The notes: generated by a model from the sequence alone, not told the origin. 64,000 nucleotides of DNA from Mactra quadrangularis (GCA_025267735.1 CM046293.1:10812560-10876559), one strand, 5' to 3'; counted from the stretch's first letter, positions 1-12,112 are shown. Translations and numbers: made by a program.

Positions 1-2240
1 CTCAACTCTCACCACCATTTTGATTTTTTATAATAATTAATGTCCAGTCTTTATATAAATAAATATCAAATAAATATACACACACTTTAATGATTAGTTT
101 CCCTGATTTCAATTAACACACTATCAGCACATGGTCCCTTATATTGCACGCTGCACCCTTTTAACAATAACTCCACCCTGCACCCTTTTATATCAATTAT
201 TCTCACTAATGCACTATGAATTTCAACTCAACAACAACAAAAACAACAAGTTTTATGTATCTAAAACAACCACCATATTTTATAATAGGTATAATATATG
301 TTTCATGTCAACAGCATGTAGTTACTGCACCATTTCATTGTTGTTAATTGTTTTCCAAACTTTCACACAGCTGTTTAATTAATCCAAGGGAGAGATTTTT
401 TGGTGTCAAGTCAAAACCCACGTCTTTTTCTAACGATGTAAGCATGATTCCATGATTACATAACGTTGCTGACAATAAATCTGCGAGACATTAACAGTAC
501 ACTCCCTTTAAATATTGTGGGTTGTACAAAATTTATAGTTCCCAGAAAACAATTAATTTCACACAAAAAATAACAATCTTCATGAAATCTCTGATAGTTT
601 TAGATTCATTAATTATTTCTAAGCCGTCTTAGTTTATCTAAAACAGGACTCTCAAGTCATAAATGATGAAAATCTTGGTTTCTGAGTAGTCTATATATCA
701 TTGTAACAATAGCATATTGATGAGAACTCTCACATGTATATATTATTGTAAAACTTGATTCAATCCCACGCACTTTGTTCAATGTTTCATTGTTAACAAT
801 TCAAATGTTATTTCCTTACTTTCAGGACATTTGTTTTTCTTCCACTGAGTAATATTTTGTCTCATAAACTATAAACAAACACAAGAATACAATAATAAGA
901 AAATAATTTAAAGCATGCTTATAATGCCAGAGCCCTCTAGAAAAGTTCCTGCCAATCCTTACTCCAAGGAAACAATCAAATAGTCATATAAGCAAAATAC
1001 CAAAACAAGTAAATACAAACAGCAAAATCAATTGTAATTGAACAACTAAACTAAATATATATTAAGACCACAACATATATGTACCAATTAAAGACACCAT
1101 ACTTTAAGCATTGGTACAAATGTACCAGTATGATTTTACTGAAATACTTTTAAAAACCAAGAATACAAGAAGACAATCACCAAGAATGTTCATTACATCT
1201 AAGAACAATTTTTTAAATCATCAACAACACAGAGAGTAAATTGCAGTAAAAAAAACAAAACAATAAATTATCCTAATAATTATCTATTTTTTCTACTGCC
1301 TTCATTACCTCACTAAAGACATACAAACCAGTAAATAACCCTCTCTATTAGCACCAATCAACTAATAAACATTTAATAACAGAAAGTTCAAAATGATAAC
1401 TCACAGTTTTCAGATCTTGTAGAAAAGATATATGATAAAATATTGATAGTAAAAGATGTATGGAAATAATAGCCATAAAGATTATTCTACAGTATCACAT
1501 GAGAAATAAGAACTGTAATAAATAAAAAATCCTAACAGTTCAAACCAAGAATCCACTGATTTCATAGTGATTCCTTCCAAAGAACAGTTTGAAACACACC
1601 AGAAACAGCAACATTTGAAAGAAACAAAGACCTTCCACACATCCAAAAGGCAAAGAGGGAAAATTTTGATATTTTAGATTTTGAAACAAATGCGTTATGT
1701 CACAACAAATTACGAAAACAAGAAAACAAGAACCTAGGGCTACTGAAGAAACAAACTTAGGACACTGGAAAGCAACAAAGACCAAGTATGACAAATCCCT
1801 TAGTAAAGTTGTAAAATCGGACATTTTCATTTTTGTTCCCAAGTGTTCATATATCACAGGTTAGACCATATAAATCAATTAAATACAAGAAAAACCACCT
1901 GCTAGATAATTAGTGCTGATATATAACAGTAATGTATAGAATACAATAAAACAAGGTACACCTAGTAAATCATGACTCAGATATAATATAATTTCTACCA
2001 GATCTCTTAAATTACTTATAAAACAGTTCTGGTTACTGAGTTCAAGGCTAACATATCTCATTATATCAAATATCAGACAATAAAGCCTTCACTAAACTTC
2101 TTGGTGGATATTTACAATTGAAATTGGCAAATTATTATCATTAATATTTTGACCAACCATTTTTTGTGTTTATAAAGTATAGCTATTACTAAAAGTAACA
2201 AGAAATGTCTTTAAAAAAGACAAACGGCGTCGATTTAAAA
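1..2240. other. AT-rich sequence without recognised gene
   Basis: AT-rich non-coding sequence on both strands. The open frames present are short, low in complexity and unsupported by splice signals or homology. I see no repeat that recurs elsewhere in the window. Confidence 0.5.
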
Positions 2241-2243
2241 ACA

Positions 2244-2300
2244 AGAGGGCCCAAAGGGCCCTGGGTGCTCACCTAAGGAAAAGGTCAAAGGTCACAGAAG
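2244..2300 (-). repeat. GGGCCC-AAA-GGGCCC hairpin repeat fragment
   Basis: The sequence ACAAGAGGGCCCAAAGGG followed by CCCT contains a perfect 6-bp GGGCCC inverted repeat around AAA, then a segment with two AAGGTCA-like half sites. From memory this resembles a motif dispersed in bivalve genomes. Only one copy occurs in the window. Confidence 0.4.
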
Positions 2301-2306
2301 AGCCAT

Positions 2307-2557
2307 TTACATAGGACCACTAATGTTAAAACCTATTTTTTGACGTGGTGATGGATTGCCAGATTCCGTTAGTATTTGCTCATACAAGTTGTGACCACGC
2401 ATCATCACTTCATCAACAACATTTGCAGACCAGTTTCGCAGACTTGGCACATGATTGCCTACCGTAAACAATATGACAGCCAATGCAATTGCCGTACACT
2501 GATAACCACAGGGAATTGTCAAGTTACCTCCCTTTGATTTTTCCAACATACCTATAA
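2307..2557 (-). pseudogene. protein-like open frame, possible mobile-element peptidase-domain relic
   Basis: An 80-codon frame with balanced amino-acid composition. It contains a pattern of the form CGYQCTAIALAVILF... RNWSANVVDEVMMRGHNLYE, ending in a stop at 2307. A Gln-Cys followed by a hydrophobic helix and then Trp...Asp...Gly..Leu-Tyr resembles a cysteine-peptidase-like domain I associate with proteins of large mobile elements and some animal DNA viruses. A plausible acceptor (ATTATAG) lies at about 2558, so it could instead be an exon of an unknown gene. The assignment rests on pattern memory only. Confidence 0.3.
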
Positions 2558-3097
2558 TATACTTATATACAAGGGGTACAACTGCGTTTACTAGACCGAT
2601 TCATCTAGATTTCTTATTTTGTGGCTCACAAAAAATACTGATACCCTAGTAGCACTTTAACCGCACGATTAAATTGATTAAACATAACTCTTTGAGCTAT
2701 GAATATTAAATGTTTCATAGGGCAGATCATTAAAACACTCGCCAACAAAAAACAATTCTTTTTGACAAATAATTTTTAGATATTCAAAATATGAATTTCA
2801 AGACCTTTCTAGTGATATAAAATGCAAAATTGTTTGATGAAAAATGACTTAGTAATTGCAATTTTAAAACAAGTATTAGCATTTCCAAAAATGCTTGAAA
2901 TCAACGCTCAGCCGTGTTTGATTTCGTCTCCATAGATGTATATATTTTGTGGTTAATATTCATTTGCTAACGGGGCGGATGTTATGAATATAAAATACAT
3001 ATTGATTTCGATGAACAATTCTATTTACTATTCATTAGTTATCTTTGTAAATTTTACTTATTTCCGATCAAAAATACTTGCGTGAAAATGTTTATGT

Positions 3098-3216
3098 CCA
3101 CTAAAATATTTAGTGGCGTGTAGCCTTCCTAAGCATACAATAAGTATGGGGAGTATGTGGTAAATCGTTCCGCCGTCCGCTAAAATATTTAGTAATGTGC
3201 AGCCTTCCTAAACATC
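3098..3216 (+). repeat. imperfect direct repeat of about 39 bp
   Basis: Two copies, 3098-3136 and 3177-3216, share the frame CC(A/G)CTAAAATATTTAGT followed by GTG(T/C)AGCCTTCCTAA(G/A)CAT. The first copy starts with a near-palindrome. About 40 bp separates them. Confidence 0.75.
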
Positions 3217-3403
3217 CGCTAATGCCCGCTATTGACTATGCGCTAGCTTGATTATAGTCAACAACTAGACGAGTCCATTATCACACCCCTTTTTTTACGT
3301 TTTGACGGCCATTTTCTTATCATGTGACCTCAAATGCATAGTTTTGATTGGCTTAAGACAACCGGTGTCGACTACAAAATGCTCAAATCTTGATAATTGT
3401 TTA

Positions 3404-3427
3404 TATCAACGCACAGGTGCGTTGATA
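3404..3427. repeat. perfect 24-bp palindrome with 2-nt centre
   Basis: TATCAACGCAC, AG, GTGCGTTGATA: two perfectly complementary 11-bp arms around AG. It is in a locally CpG-containing stretch. It could be a binding site for a dimeric protein or a repeat remnant; nothing nearby decides. Confidence 0.7.
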
Positions 3428-3839
3428 ATCACTGTGTTTTCATTGTATTTACTCGCTATCATTTCTTGCCAACCAGCGAAAGGTTACCTGTAGTATTTAT
3501 CAGCTCCTTGTTACTATTTATAGACATCATAACAATAACAATGAACTGGTGTATATGTGGAGCTGTGACTCTCAAAGTGTAAACCCCGGAAACTGGACGT
3601 AGTGAGGCTAAATTAATAATTATTGGGTTATATGTCAGACTTTTTACTAGAAACCGGTTCACATCTGGAGACGTAATTCATTTTACCAATAAAATATTGT
3701 GTTTGACACGTAACTTTTTATTGTTACAAAATAAAAAAAACACTTAGGAAAGCAATAGAAGTCTACCCCAAAAAAAATATCTACGAACGAAGCAAAATTT
3801 TGTAAAACACTGCATTACAATAGTGTGGCCTTTATTTTT

Positions 3840-3975
3840 TCGCGCGTGTCAGGGCCATCCAATCGAAGAGGGGGTTTTCTCTGTTTCCCCCGTACGTCAT
3901 TCTCAGTGCTTATAAAATCATCCAATAGAACGGCGGATTTCCGAAATCCCCAGACAGACGTCATTATACAGAAAT
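3840..3975. promoter_or_regulatory. duplicated CCAAT...ACGTCAT block, promoter-like
   Basis: A locally GC- and CpG-richer patch with CGCGCG at 3841. Two related units follow, about 3855-3906 and 3918-3971. Each has ATCCAAT, a G-rich then C-rich middle, and ACGTCATT, a CRE/ATF-like half or full site (3893-3900 and 3957-3964). A TATAAAA-like string lies between them. CCAAT and CRE sites suggest a promoter, but no transcript can be assigned. The duplicated structure might equally be part of a repeat. Confidence 0.35.
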
Positions 3976-4239
3976 GTAGGTCAAAATCCAGCTTAGACAG
4001 CTACGCCGAAAAAAAAATATATCGCAATCATAATACTATTCCTTTTGTGATTAATAAATTTGTGATTTAACATTTAAAACATGACCTACTAGACGAAGAC
4101 CTATCACTGAATGTGATGAATACCAACCCCCCCCCCTTATGGTTCTTTGTCACGAAGTTTAAATCAAATCCATACAATAGGTGCTGAGAAAATGGGTAGA
4201 CAATATGTGAGAAATAGAGTGGACAAGTAAAAGCTATAG

Positions 4240-4345
4240 ACCGCCCTTCTGACTGACTGACTTCCCGCCTGACCAACCAGCCAACAATCCAACCAACCAA
4301 CAAGCTGACTCCTATATACCTCCCCAAAAATCTTTTTTGGGGGTA
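4240..4345. repeat. GGTT-type tetranucleotide region and CCCCAAAAA hairpin
   Basis: On the minus strand 4260-4305 is a degenerate GGTT/GTCA short tandem repeat, which explains the odd Trp/Gly/Val-rich open frames here. At 4322-4342 CCCCAAAAA-TC-TTTTTTGGGG forms a strong potential hairpin. Confidence 0.6.
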
Positions 4346-4837
4346 CAATTAGAATCAGAACACACAACATAGCCATCATTCATTTAAGACAAGTGTTACA
4401 GCAATTAAGGAGTATTTCTAATTAACAAAGCAAAACCAAATAATGCTCAGTGAAGTGTAAAGTCATATTTTATAGATGACCAGATAATATACACCAAAGT
4501 TTTATAAATAAATTTAATCAAATGAATCATTCACACAAAAATCATACAAAAAAAGACAATCATAATGAAATCTATTGAAATGATAGATTTTATGAAAATT
4601 CAATCTAGTTAATGGATAGAAAACAAAAATTGTTGTCAATATCTGCACATTATAATTTAAACTTATTTAAAACATTAATACCAATCAATCAATTCACATT
4701 AAAATCAAAGTTCCCACCAAATATTATAAAACATTAACACAAGTAATTTCAGTTTTTGACAAACTGAACACCTAACTGGTGAGAAAATCAATTGTAACAA
4801 GTTTGGTGATAGGATGTTTGTAAGGACTTTGTAAGAG

Positions 4838-5229
4838 CAGTGGTCTAATGGTGGACCACAAATTTAAGGATCGAGATGTCCCAGATCAGACCCCTATTAG
4901 GTCCTGCGTGTGTACCTACCAGGGTAACTGCTTATTTCCCATGGCAGCAAATTATCAAACATCTTACAATAATTTACCAATACAATAGAGAAAAATTTAG
5001 AACTAAAATCAATGTTAAGACGCTTGATAATACGGGGCCTCTAATCAAGAAATTTACCTACAGTAGTTCCAGAACTCCACCTAGATGTAAATGAGTACTG
5101 TGAGGGATCACAAGCCTGAGGGTGATTTCAATAATCAGGAGTTATCATAGGACAAAAAATTGTAAAATAGGGAAAGTGATTTCAATGATCAGGAGATATC
5201 AAAGGACAAAAAATTGCAAAAATACCTTG
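4838..5229 (+). mobile_element. tRNA-headed SINE family S4 with duplicated 3' end
   Basis: It starts with a tRNA-like head (AGCAGTGGTCTAATGGT). The body shares AATTTACC(A/T)ACAGT(A/T)G, followed by a TAAATG(A/G)G(C/T)ACTG(T/A)GAGGGAT segment, with the copies at 43.9 and 47.4 kb. The last 54 bp (5122-5175) are repeated in tandem at 5176-5229. The duplication creates a short open frame that is not a gene. Confidence 0.6.
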
Positions 5230-5762
5230 AGCAGAAATGAGGAAACGGACTATCATGGTACATGGAAATATATCACCAGAAAAAAACAATATGATTTGAT
5301 GGAATTTATATGGAACATTACTTAGCTTTCACAATCAGAGATATTACTAGGAAGATAATAAATCAACACAAAGACTGTTATATAACTTAAAACCACTATC
5401 AGTAACCAATAAATAACTGAGACAAGATTTTCTCATATAAATTCAATCAGTTATCACATCTAGCCATATGAAAATGCTAGAACCCATCAATGAAGCTATA
5501 GATCATTTACTCTAAAATATTGGTCTGTATTCTTCTAAGATCTATAATTCTATAGACAGTTCACACTAATCTTAAATTCCCAGACCGGTACAGTCAAATC
5601 TGTGCCATGCTGCCATGGAAGACAGACACAAATCAAAGCACTGATAGTGCTATTAGAGAAGGGATTTTGATGGTGTATAATAATCATAGAATCATACAAC
5701 AAACAGAAGCAAGGGAAATTTCACTTACATATACCATCTTATCTAAACCCAATGTCTATGCC

Positions 5763-5885
5763 AAGTAACTAGTTGACAGCTAAATCCAAAGATTTAGCCT
5801 TTCAATGAATGGTGAGTAGGTTGACTGTCCGCTGTGATATGACATTTGCAATGTGTAGCTATGGTGTTTAACCCAACCAAAAAAG
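5763..5885 (+). mobile_element. SINE family S2, 3' part
   Basis: Sense-strand fragment of the S2 family. It carries AGCTAAATCCAAAGATTTAG, a GAGTAGGTTGACTG segment, and the common 3' domain GTGATATGACA...GGTGTTTAACCCAACC. The tRNA-like head is missing, as expected for a 5'-truncated copy. Confidence 0.65.
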
Positions 5886-6077
5886 CTACAGTTAAATAGA
5901 GATGACATGTAACTCAAGTTTGAGAGTATAAATTCCCTTTAAGTTGGATGCCAAAATACATCAATAGTAAACAACAAGTACAGTCATTCTGATCTATACA
6001 GAACATGGAAACTCTTTAAATAGGAAAATAAATTTGTCTGGTTCTCGTAAAAATGCAAGAAAAAAAAACAAATTGCG

Positions 6078-6144
6078 GGCTTAGCGCATAACGGTTGTAA
6101 CTCAATTTAAAAAAGAGTGAGTTACAACCGTTTTGTGCTAAGCC
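6078..6144. repeat. 67-bp palindromic repeat (GGCTTAGCGC family), copy 1
   Basis: Arms of about 27 bp (GGCTTAGCGCATAACGGTTG... and its complement ending GTGCTAAGCC) flank a short TTTAAAAAAGAG-type spacer. A second full copy lies at 27088-27154 and a half copy at 16176-16203. Confidence 0.85.
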
Positions 6145-7004
6145 ATCAAAATATACATCAAGAGTCTTACACTTAGCATATAAGATCAAATCAATGTCTT
6201 CGTGAGTCAGAAATGTACCATTTTTTACCAGCCTGGAGCCACAATGACATTATATGAAATTTATTTATATACATGTATGTACAAAGTTGTCTGTGATATT
6301 CATAGTAAAGCATCAGATATGCAAGCAGAAAGTTGGAGGTCAACCTCTCCCCACATCAAGATCTTTACTCTAATCACATGTTGATAACAGATTTCATCAA
6401 ACATGATAAACATGTAATTAATTCAAATAAAACCAACTTGGTCTGTAGCACAGTTGGTAGCACACTGGGTTCAAATCTCAAGACTTGATGTGATGTGAAC
6501 CAAACATAAACCAGAGGTTCTCCATATAATGGCAAATTCAGCCATCTTTGACCACTATATCATGGTAATTTCAAACATTACATTTAAGAAATTCACTGAT
6601 CTTTCAACCTGAACAGTGATCAATAAAACTCATTAAAGAATGACCATAGTACAATTAACCAGATCAAAAACTATCAAAATGAATCAGTATACATATTATA
6701 TACAATTAAAAATCCCATTAGAATAACTAACTAAACTAGCACAGAGGGATAAAAGACTCAAGGACCATCATATATCATTATACTATGACCTCAGATTAAC
6801 AGCTATAATTTCCATACAGTAACAAACAATTAATGATTAATATTGCCAATTAAGGTCATCCAAGGTTTAACTTGACCAGCTCAGTCTGCACAAAGATGGA
6901 TGAAACAATACTGAGTGCTGTACCAATAGAATGCCAACATCATTGAAAGCTGGTTACAAAATGGGCAAATGAGAATGTATTGCCATTAACCCCCTCCCTC
7001 TTTA

Positions 7005-7165
7005 CTTACTCATGCAATATGCTTTTGACTTAAATAACAATATATTTACCAACAAGTATTACCATAGACCCTATTGTCAACAGCTCATTTGTGAGACAAA
7101 AAGTAATTGTAAACCTTTTGTCAAACTTGCTAAATACTAAATAGGATATTTGTGATGACAAGATT
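7005..7165 (+). repeat. dispersed repeat R6, diverged copy
   Basis: It shares AATAACAATA(C/T)ATTTACC, then GTGAGACAAAA and GTAA followed by TTTGTTAAA-type segments, with the copies near 34.73 and 62.33 kb, in the same order and orientation. Degenerate; no coding potential. Confidence 0.45.
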
Positions 7166-8013
7166 CAATCAACATACCAGATCACTTTAACCTAATTGAT
7201 TGGACCAAACAACAAATAACGTTGCACACAAGCATGGTTACATTTAGGAGATCTAATAGTCAGCACTTACATAACTCATGATTGTTTTCATGTTTTATCA
7301 TAGGAGGTCCGGTTAATTATGTTAATTTATCAGTTGAGGTCCGTTCAATACATTAATAATTATATAGGGACACTCTATTGATTATTTGATACTTCTATAA
7401 CAATCATAATCAATCAAAATGACACTTGTCAGTGTAAATATAAACAAATATATACAACACTTACAGGTCATTTCATGCAACCATAAACATGACCTGCTCC
7501 ATTAAAAACCAATATTTAAGGTTGAAAACATTTGTCAACACAAATTATGGACATTTTACTGCAGAGGCAAATCAAAAATTTTCATCAAAAATGCCCCAGC
7601 GAGACTCGAACCAGCACCTTCTTTAGGATACTTAATTCCAAATCCTGTACCATGCACTATGTATCCGGATTCCCAGATATCATTAGGATATACTTAATTT
7701 TAATCAGAATTTCAAGATTCAACTGACACAATGTACCCAGACTCTGAGGTTAGAATTTCACAATTAAACTCAGACCATCCCAATAAAACTGAATGATAAT
7801 GTGTTGAGAAGCATAAAGCACCATAAAAACCAAAGTATACCAAAATCACTACATACAATACAATGAAGTAACAACAATACAGTTGACTATAAACATATAA
7901 AACTAACCATCATTGCAACAATATATCTGACATTAAAAGTATGGAAACAAACAATACTATTCATTTAGAAATCAATATTGTCAATATAACATAAACATCA
8001 TCTGAGTATTCTA

Positions 8014-8420
8014 CAGTACCCTTCAAAAGTTTTTGGACAAAATGAAATTTTGGAAAAAACCTATCATGCCTGCCATGAGAAAATTAACTACAATTAAACT
8101 TACTCATGTAACACAGTTAGAATCATATGTTGATAAACTAATAAATGATGACTTTGCTCACATGACTTTGCAGGGCTCAACTTTAAAGGCAGATTGTCCC
8201 TGATGACCTACATTGTATATTTGGGTTTGGGCAACCTGTTACAGCCACTTGTTTGAGCAAGTTTAAAATATAGCTGGCTGTCCATTCTGGCAATCTAAAT
8301 TAAAAATTAGTTTTGAGCCCTCTTCTGTTTCTTTTTTCGAGAATAAATGTTAACCAGAACAGGATCGATTCCTAAAAAAAAAACAACAAGATTTAGTCCA
8401 AGGACTTTTGGATGGCACTG
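8014..8420. mobile_element. Tc1/mariner-like MITE with TA target duplication and nested element
   Basis: Terminal inverted repeats begin CAGTACCCTTCAAAAGTTTT and end AAGGACTTTTGGATGGCACTG, flanked on both sides by TA (8012-8013 and 8421-8422). It is non-autonomous and encodes no transposase. A second element with its own inverted repeats sits inside at 8173-8330. Confidence 0.8.
8173..8330. mobile_element. GGGCTCAAC MITE nested in the Tc1/mariner-like element
   Basis: It begins GGGCTCAACTTT and ends AGTTTTGAGCCC, a terminal inverted repeat. The interior (GTTTGGGCAACCTGTTACAG, TATAGCTGGCTGTCC) matches the copies at 51480-51621 and 54064-54184. Confidence 0.75.
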
Positions 8421-8829
8421 TATCACCATTACATAACCTTATAGTAGATCATACTATAATAGATCATTGATATAACAGAAATATTGTCCTATCTCTATTG
8501 ATATCATATATGATACAATTGTTGTTACAGAGTTGGTAGAATACCAATCAACAAACAACAATAAGCACCAGACTGTATGTTCCTATGTAGACCATATTCA
8601 TACAATTTTATCAACATCCTAACAATACCATCATAAAGTGATACTACACCAACAATCATATTGTTGTTGATCTATTTTCTTGTTTTGTTGGCGAGTGGGA
8701 TAATGTCATGTTAACATAAATTACAGTTTGTTTTTTTCAATAATAAAATAAATAATAACACAGATTTCTATTTAATGAGGCTACACATTCGGATAAATCC
8801 AACCGTCCATGTGGACCTCTGATAAATAC

Positions 8830-9043
8830 AGTTAGCTCACATAACCTAATGCTTCCTGGACCTTTGCCCATAACCAGCACTCACTTACCAATCCAACAAC
8901 TTTTCTGTATATCTTATTAATGGAAGAAAAATTGACACAAATGTCAAGATTATGAAAGGGTATATTCCGACCCTAAGTGATGCTCAAACCAGTAACCTTT
9001 GGGACGCTAGATTCCATATCCTGTGTGTAACCAACTGCATCTA
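8830..9043 (-). mobile_element. SINE family S1, old copy
   Basis: On the plus strand it reads CATAACCTAATGCTTCCTGG, then a CATAACCAGCACTCACTTACC segment, then a degenerate tRNA-like head ending near GTAACCAACTGCATCT. The order matches the good S1 copy at 16855-17142. Too diverged to define its ends exactly. Confidence 0.55.
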
Positions 9044-9932
9044 AAAGGAATTCCATTTTTAGGAAAGGAAAGCATATTTGGAAAGATTGATCAAACTTAG
9101 TTTTCTACCTTCTGAATTAACTTGCATAAGATTGAAGCAAACACAATATTAAAACCTGGAAAAATTAATGGTCAACTTTCAAGGAGCAAACAGATACAAG
9201 ACCATTAAGAAAGCCTGACACTTGAACTCAGAAAAAGAAAAACCTATTGGTAAGTTCTGATGCTTATTCTCACAAATATAAAATATTTATTGATCACAAA
9301 AAGGATATAAAATGGAATTGGATTTCTTCATATGAATTGACTACTTGCTTAAAACCAATCAGGAAATATGTCAGTTCAGCATTTTGTCTATCTTTCCCTA
9401 TAATCCCCAAAATAGCAATGAGAGAAAAATACACATGAAAAATAAGAATGTTTTTTACATAAACCAACTTAATTTACACAAAAAACCATCAGTATGGAAA
9501 AAACAGCTATTTCCTTGGGGAGAGTTAACTTCTACTATTTATATAACCAACTATCAAGGGATGACTTTTATGAGCAACTTTATCAATGATAATATATAGT
9601 TGTTAGACAGTTCTAGGAAAACAGAGGAAAAATGATAAAAACTATACAATAAAGACAATACCTCGGAATGGAGATACAAGATAATAGAAATACTCTATAA
9701 GGCAGAAAAAAAAACATCAGTTGAGTGGTATCAGAAATATTCATCATTGTGTTATCAGAATACTTGAGACTTTTTAATGAATATTGAATAATAATAGATG
9801 ATGTTATCATAATAATGAATAACAAATTCAATTGAAAAAATATACCATGAAGTCCAAGAAATAATGAAAATTAGTCCACAAGGCATAGAAAAGATGATTA
9901 GGTAAAATGAATAAATGAATTGATGACTGTAT

Positions 9933-10285
9933 TGGCGCATTTTATAGGACTGGTCATATCATGGCAGTCAGTCAACCTACTATTGATGACTTAGCAAAAA
10001 AAACTAATTCTTTTTGTATGGGTTTGACACCATAGCAACACATCATAACACAGCAGTCAGTCAACCTTATTATTGTTCCTGCAAAGGCTAAATCTCTAGA
10101 TTCAGCTGTTTACCAGTTACTAGGCATATTCCTCTGTCAGTGACTGAAAACTGCCTCACATGATTAAGAATCAGTGGTAGGAAGGAGAATGGCTGCAGAA
10201 ATTATTTCATGACAAAATTCCGAAAAAGTATGGACCTTCAGGGAATCAAACTCACGACCCTCTATAAGTAGACACAAATGATATC
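9933..10285 (-). mobile_element. SINE family S2 copy preceded by an extra 3' fragment
   Basis: The main copy is 10010-10285: on the minus strand a degenerate tRNA-like head, then the AATCTAGAGATTTAGCC block, then the common 3' domain. A second S2 3' fragment lies just left at 9933-9985 (GGTCATATCATGGCAGTCAG), indicating two insertions or a partial duplication. Confidence 0.65.
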
Positions 10286-10494
10286 AATTGTACTGTAACC
10301 GTGACAACATCCCAGCTATAACCTTAAAAACACCTAGTGACAGTTTAATGAAAGGTAAAGGACTAATTGCTGTGACATCAATGCCCCATCAGAGACAATT
10401 AAAATATTTCCTCCTAGTCATAACTATAGTAACTTTATACAACATCACAGTGATCCCTATACTTTCATACAAAGGGTAAACAACTCTGATGACT

Positions 10495-10556
10495 CTATGT
10501 ACAACTAGTCTAACCACATGTAAATAGAGAAGAATATAGACTAGTTTTGTACCAAC
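10495..10556. repeat. CTAGTCTA hairpin repeat R13, copy 1
   Basis: GTACAACTAGTCTA and TAGACTAGTTTTGTAC form an inverted repeat around about 27 bp, followed by CCAACCCATTGACA. It recurs at 55166-55212 and, decayed, at about 18636-18690. Confidence 0.6.
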
Positions 10557-10559
10557 CCA

Positions 10560-12050
10560 TTGACATGATCTCACTATTCATTACAATAGTCTTACTATTT
10601 ATAGCAAGATAATTACTCAAATTAATCATCATTATACCCCCCCCCCTTTGAAAAAATAGAAAAATTGAGCAAATATCCTTTAATAATGTGACTTAAACAG
10701 CTGAATTATAAGGAGTTAAAAAGTTAAATTTATAGATTACAGCAAAACTATCCTAACATAGTTGTATGTAAGAGAAGAGATAGTTTAGTTTTGATCTAAA
10801 CTTTCACAATGATGATGAAATTAGAGACAAATCAACCAAGGTAGGCTACATTACATACTTAATTACTTCAATTACATAAAAAACAAGTTACAAATGATGA
10901 AAAGGAAGCTGTTAGTTTTGAGTCATCCAAAGTGAAAGGAGATCAAAAAGTCTCCTACTAGACTACTGTCAGATGAAACAGATTATTGTCTATGTTTAAA
11001 ATTGGGGAAACTTGACAAATTTAACAGTTTCATGTCAAACAACAGTAAATTTAACTTCACTGAAACTCTTTGTAGAGCATGACATTGACACTTTTTAAAA
11101 ATAACAATTTTATAGTACAATGTAACAAGCCAAAACAAAAATGGAACCAAAATAAATGTTTGTATACTGTCCCAAACAGCCAAAAAAGTCCAATATCACA
11201 TTCCCGATTTCCACAAAATTTCAATCTAACCATTTTAAAAATGCTATTTAAAATTAAACAATTAACATTCTAATTTCAGTTCTCCTCATAATAAACAATG
11301 TACCATTTCAAACAATATAAAGTGAAAGTAAAATCACAAATAAAATACATTAATTCCCGAGAAAATGTAAAAACGAGAAAATGTTAAAACATAACTAAAA
11401 CCAGACAACAAATAGTTTACTATAATTTACTATATTTCACACATTAAAACACAGAGATTCACTTTAAACTCCAATGCAGACAAACACAGATAGAATCTGT
11501 CACCATCCTCCAGTGAAAATACCATCTATCAGACTGCAGTGAGATAAAAAAAGTTTGAAAAAAAGCTGAAGTAGAAAAATCCTATACAGCAGACACTGTG
11601 ATAGATCTCAGCCATACATTGAAAAGTTTTAGTTAGTTTTAAAAAACCAATAAGAGATCAATACAACACTAGTATCACTTCTTTCAACCATTCTATGATC
11701 AACGATTCTACTCAATGATTTCTATGCTCGGTGATTTCTTCAAGTCCTCATTCCCTCATTCCCGCCAAACGACTTCCAATAACGTGGTGACATCACCTGC
11801 TCATTGCAATGTTATCATGAATATGGTTAAGTGATTATGTTAATATTGACCTGCCATCTATCTGTGGTTTAATGCAACACAGACTTAACTCTTGTTTATC
11901 ATAACTTCAGCAGGTCTATAAAATGTGCATTAGAACAAACCACAGCTTTTCAGGTACAGCAAAATTCCAATTAATTCCTTCGGCCTTAAAATTTCAAGTC
12001 TGGTCAAACCTTTTTATTTCAAGATGCATAATATATAATTAAAGAAATAT
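10560..12050. other. AT-rich sequence without recognised gene
   Basis: No splice-supported coding segment and no repeat shared with the rest of the window. A poly-C run occurs near 10636. Confidence 0.45.
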
Positions 12051-12051
12051 A

Positions 12052-12112
12052 TTTGTTTGTTTGTTTGAGTTTTACGGCGCACCAACACAAAAAGGTCATA
12101 TCGCGCCGAAGA
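12052..12112 (-). mobile_element. SINE 3' tail, family S3
   Basis: On the minus strand: GGCGCGATATGACCTTTTTG, then GGTGCGCCGTAAAACTCAAA ending in a CAAA repeat. It has the same 3' domain as S1 and S2, with no head present. Confidence 0.7.

Noticed and set aside
4067..4379. Minus-strand frames rich in Trp, Gly and Val
   Set aside because: Produced by a degenerate GGTT/GTCA short tandem repeat.
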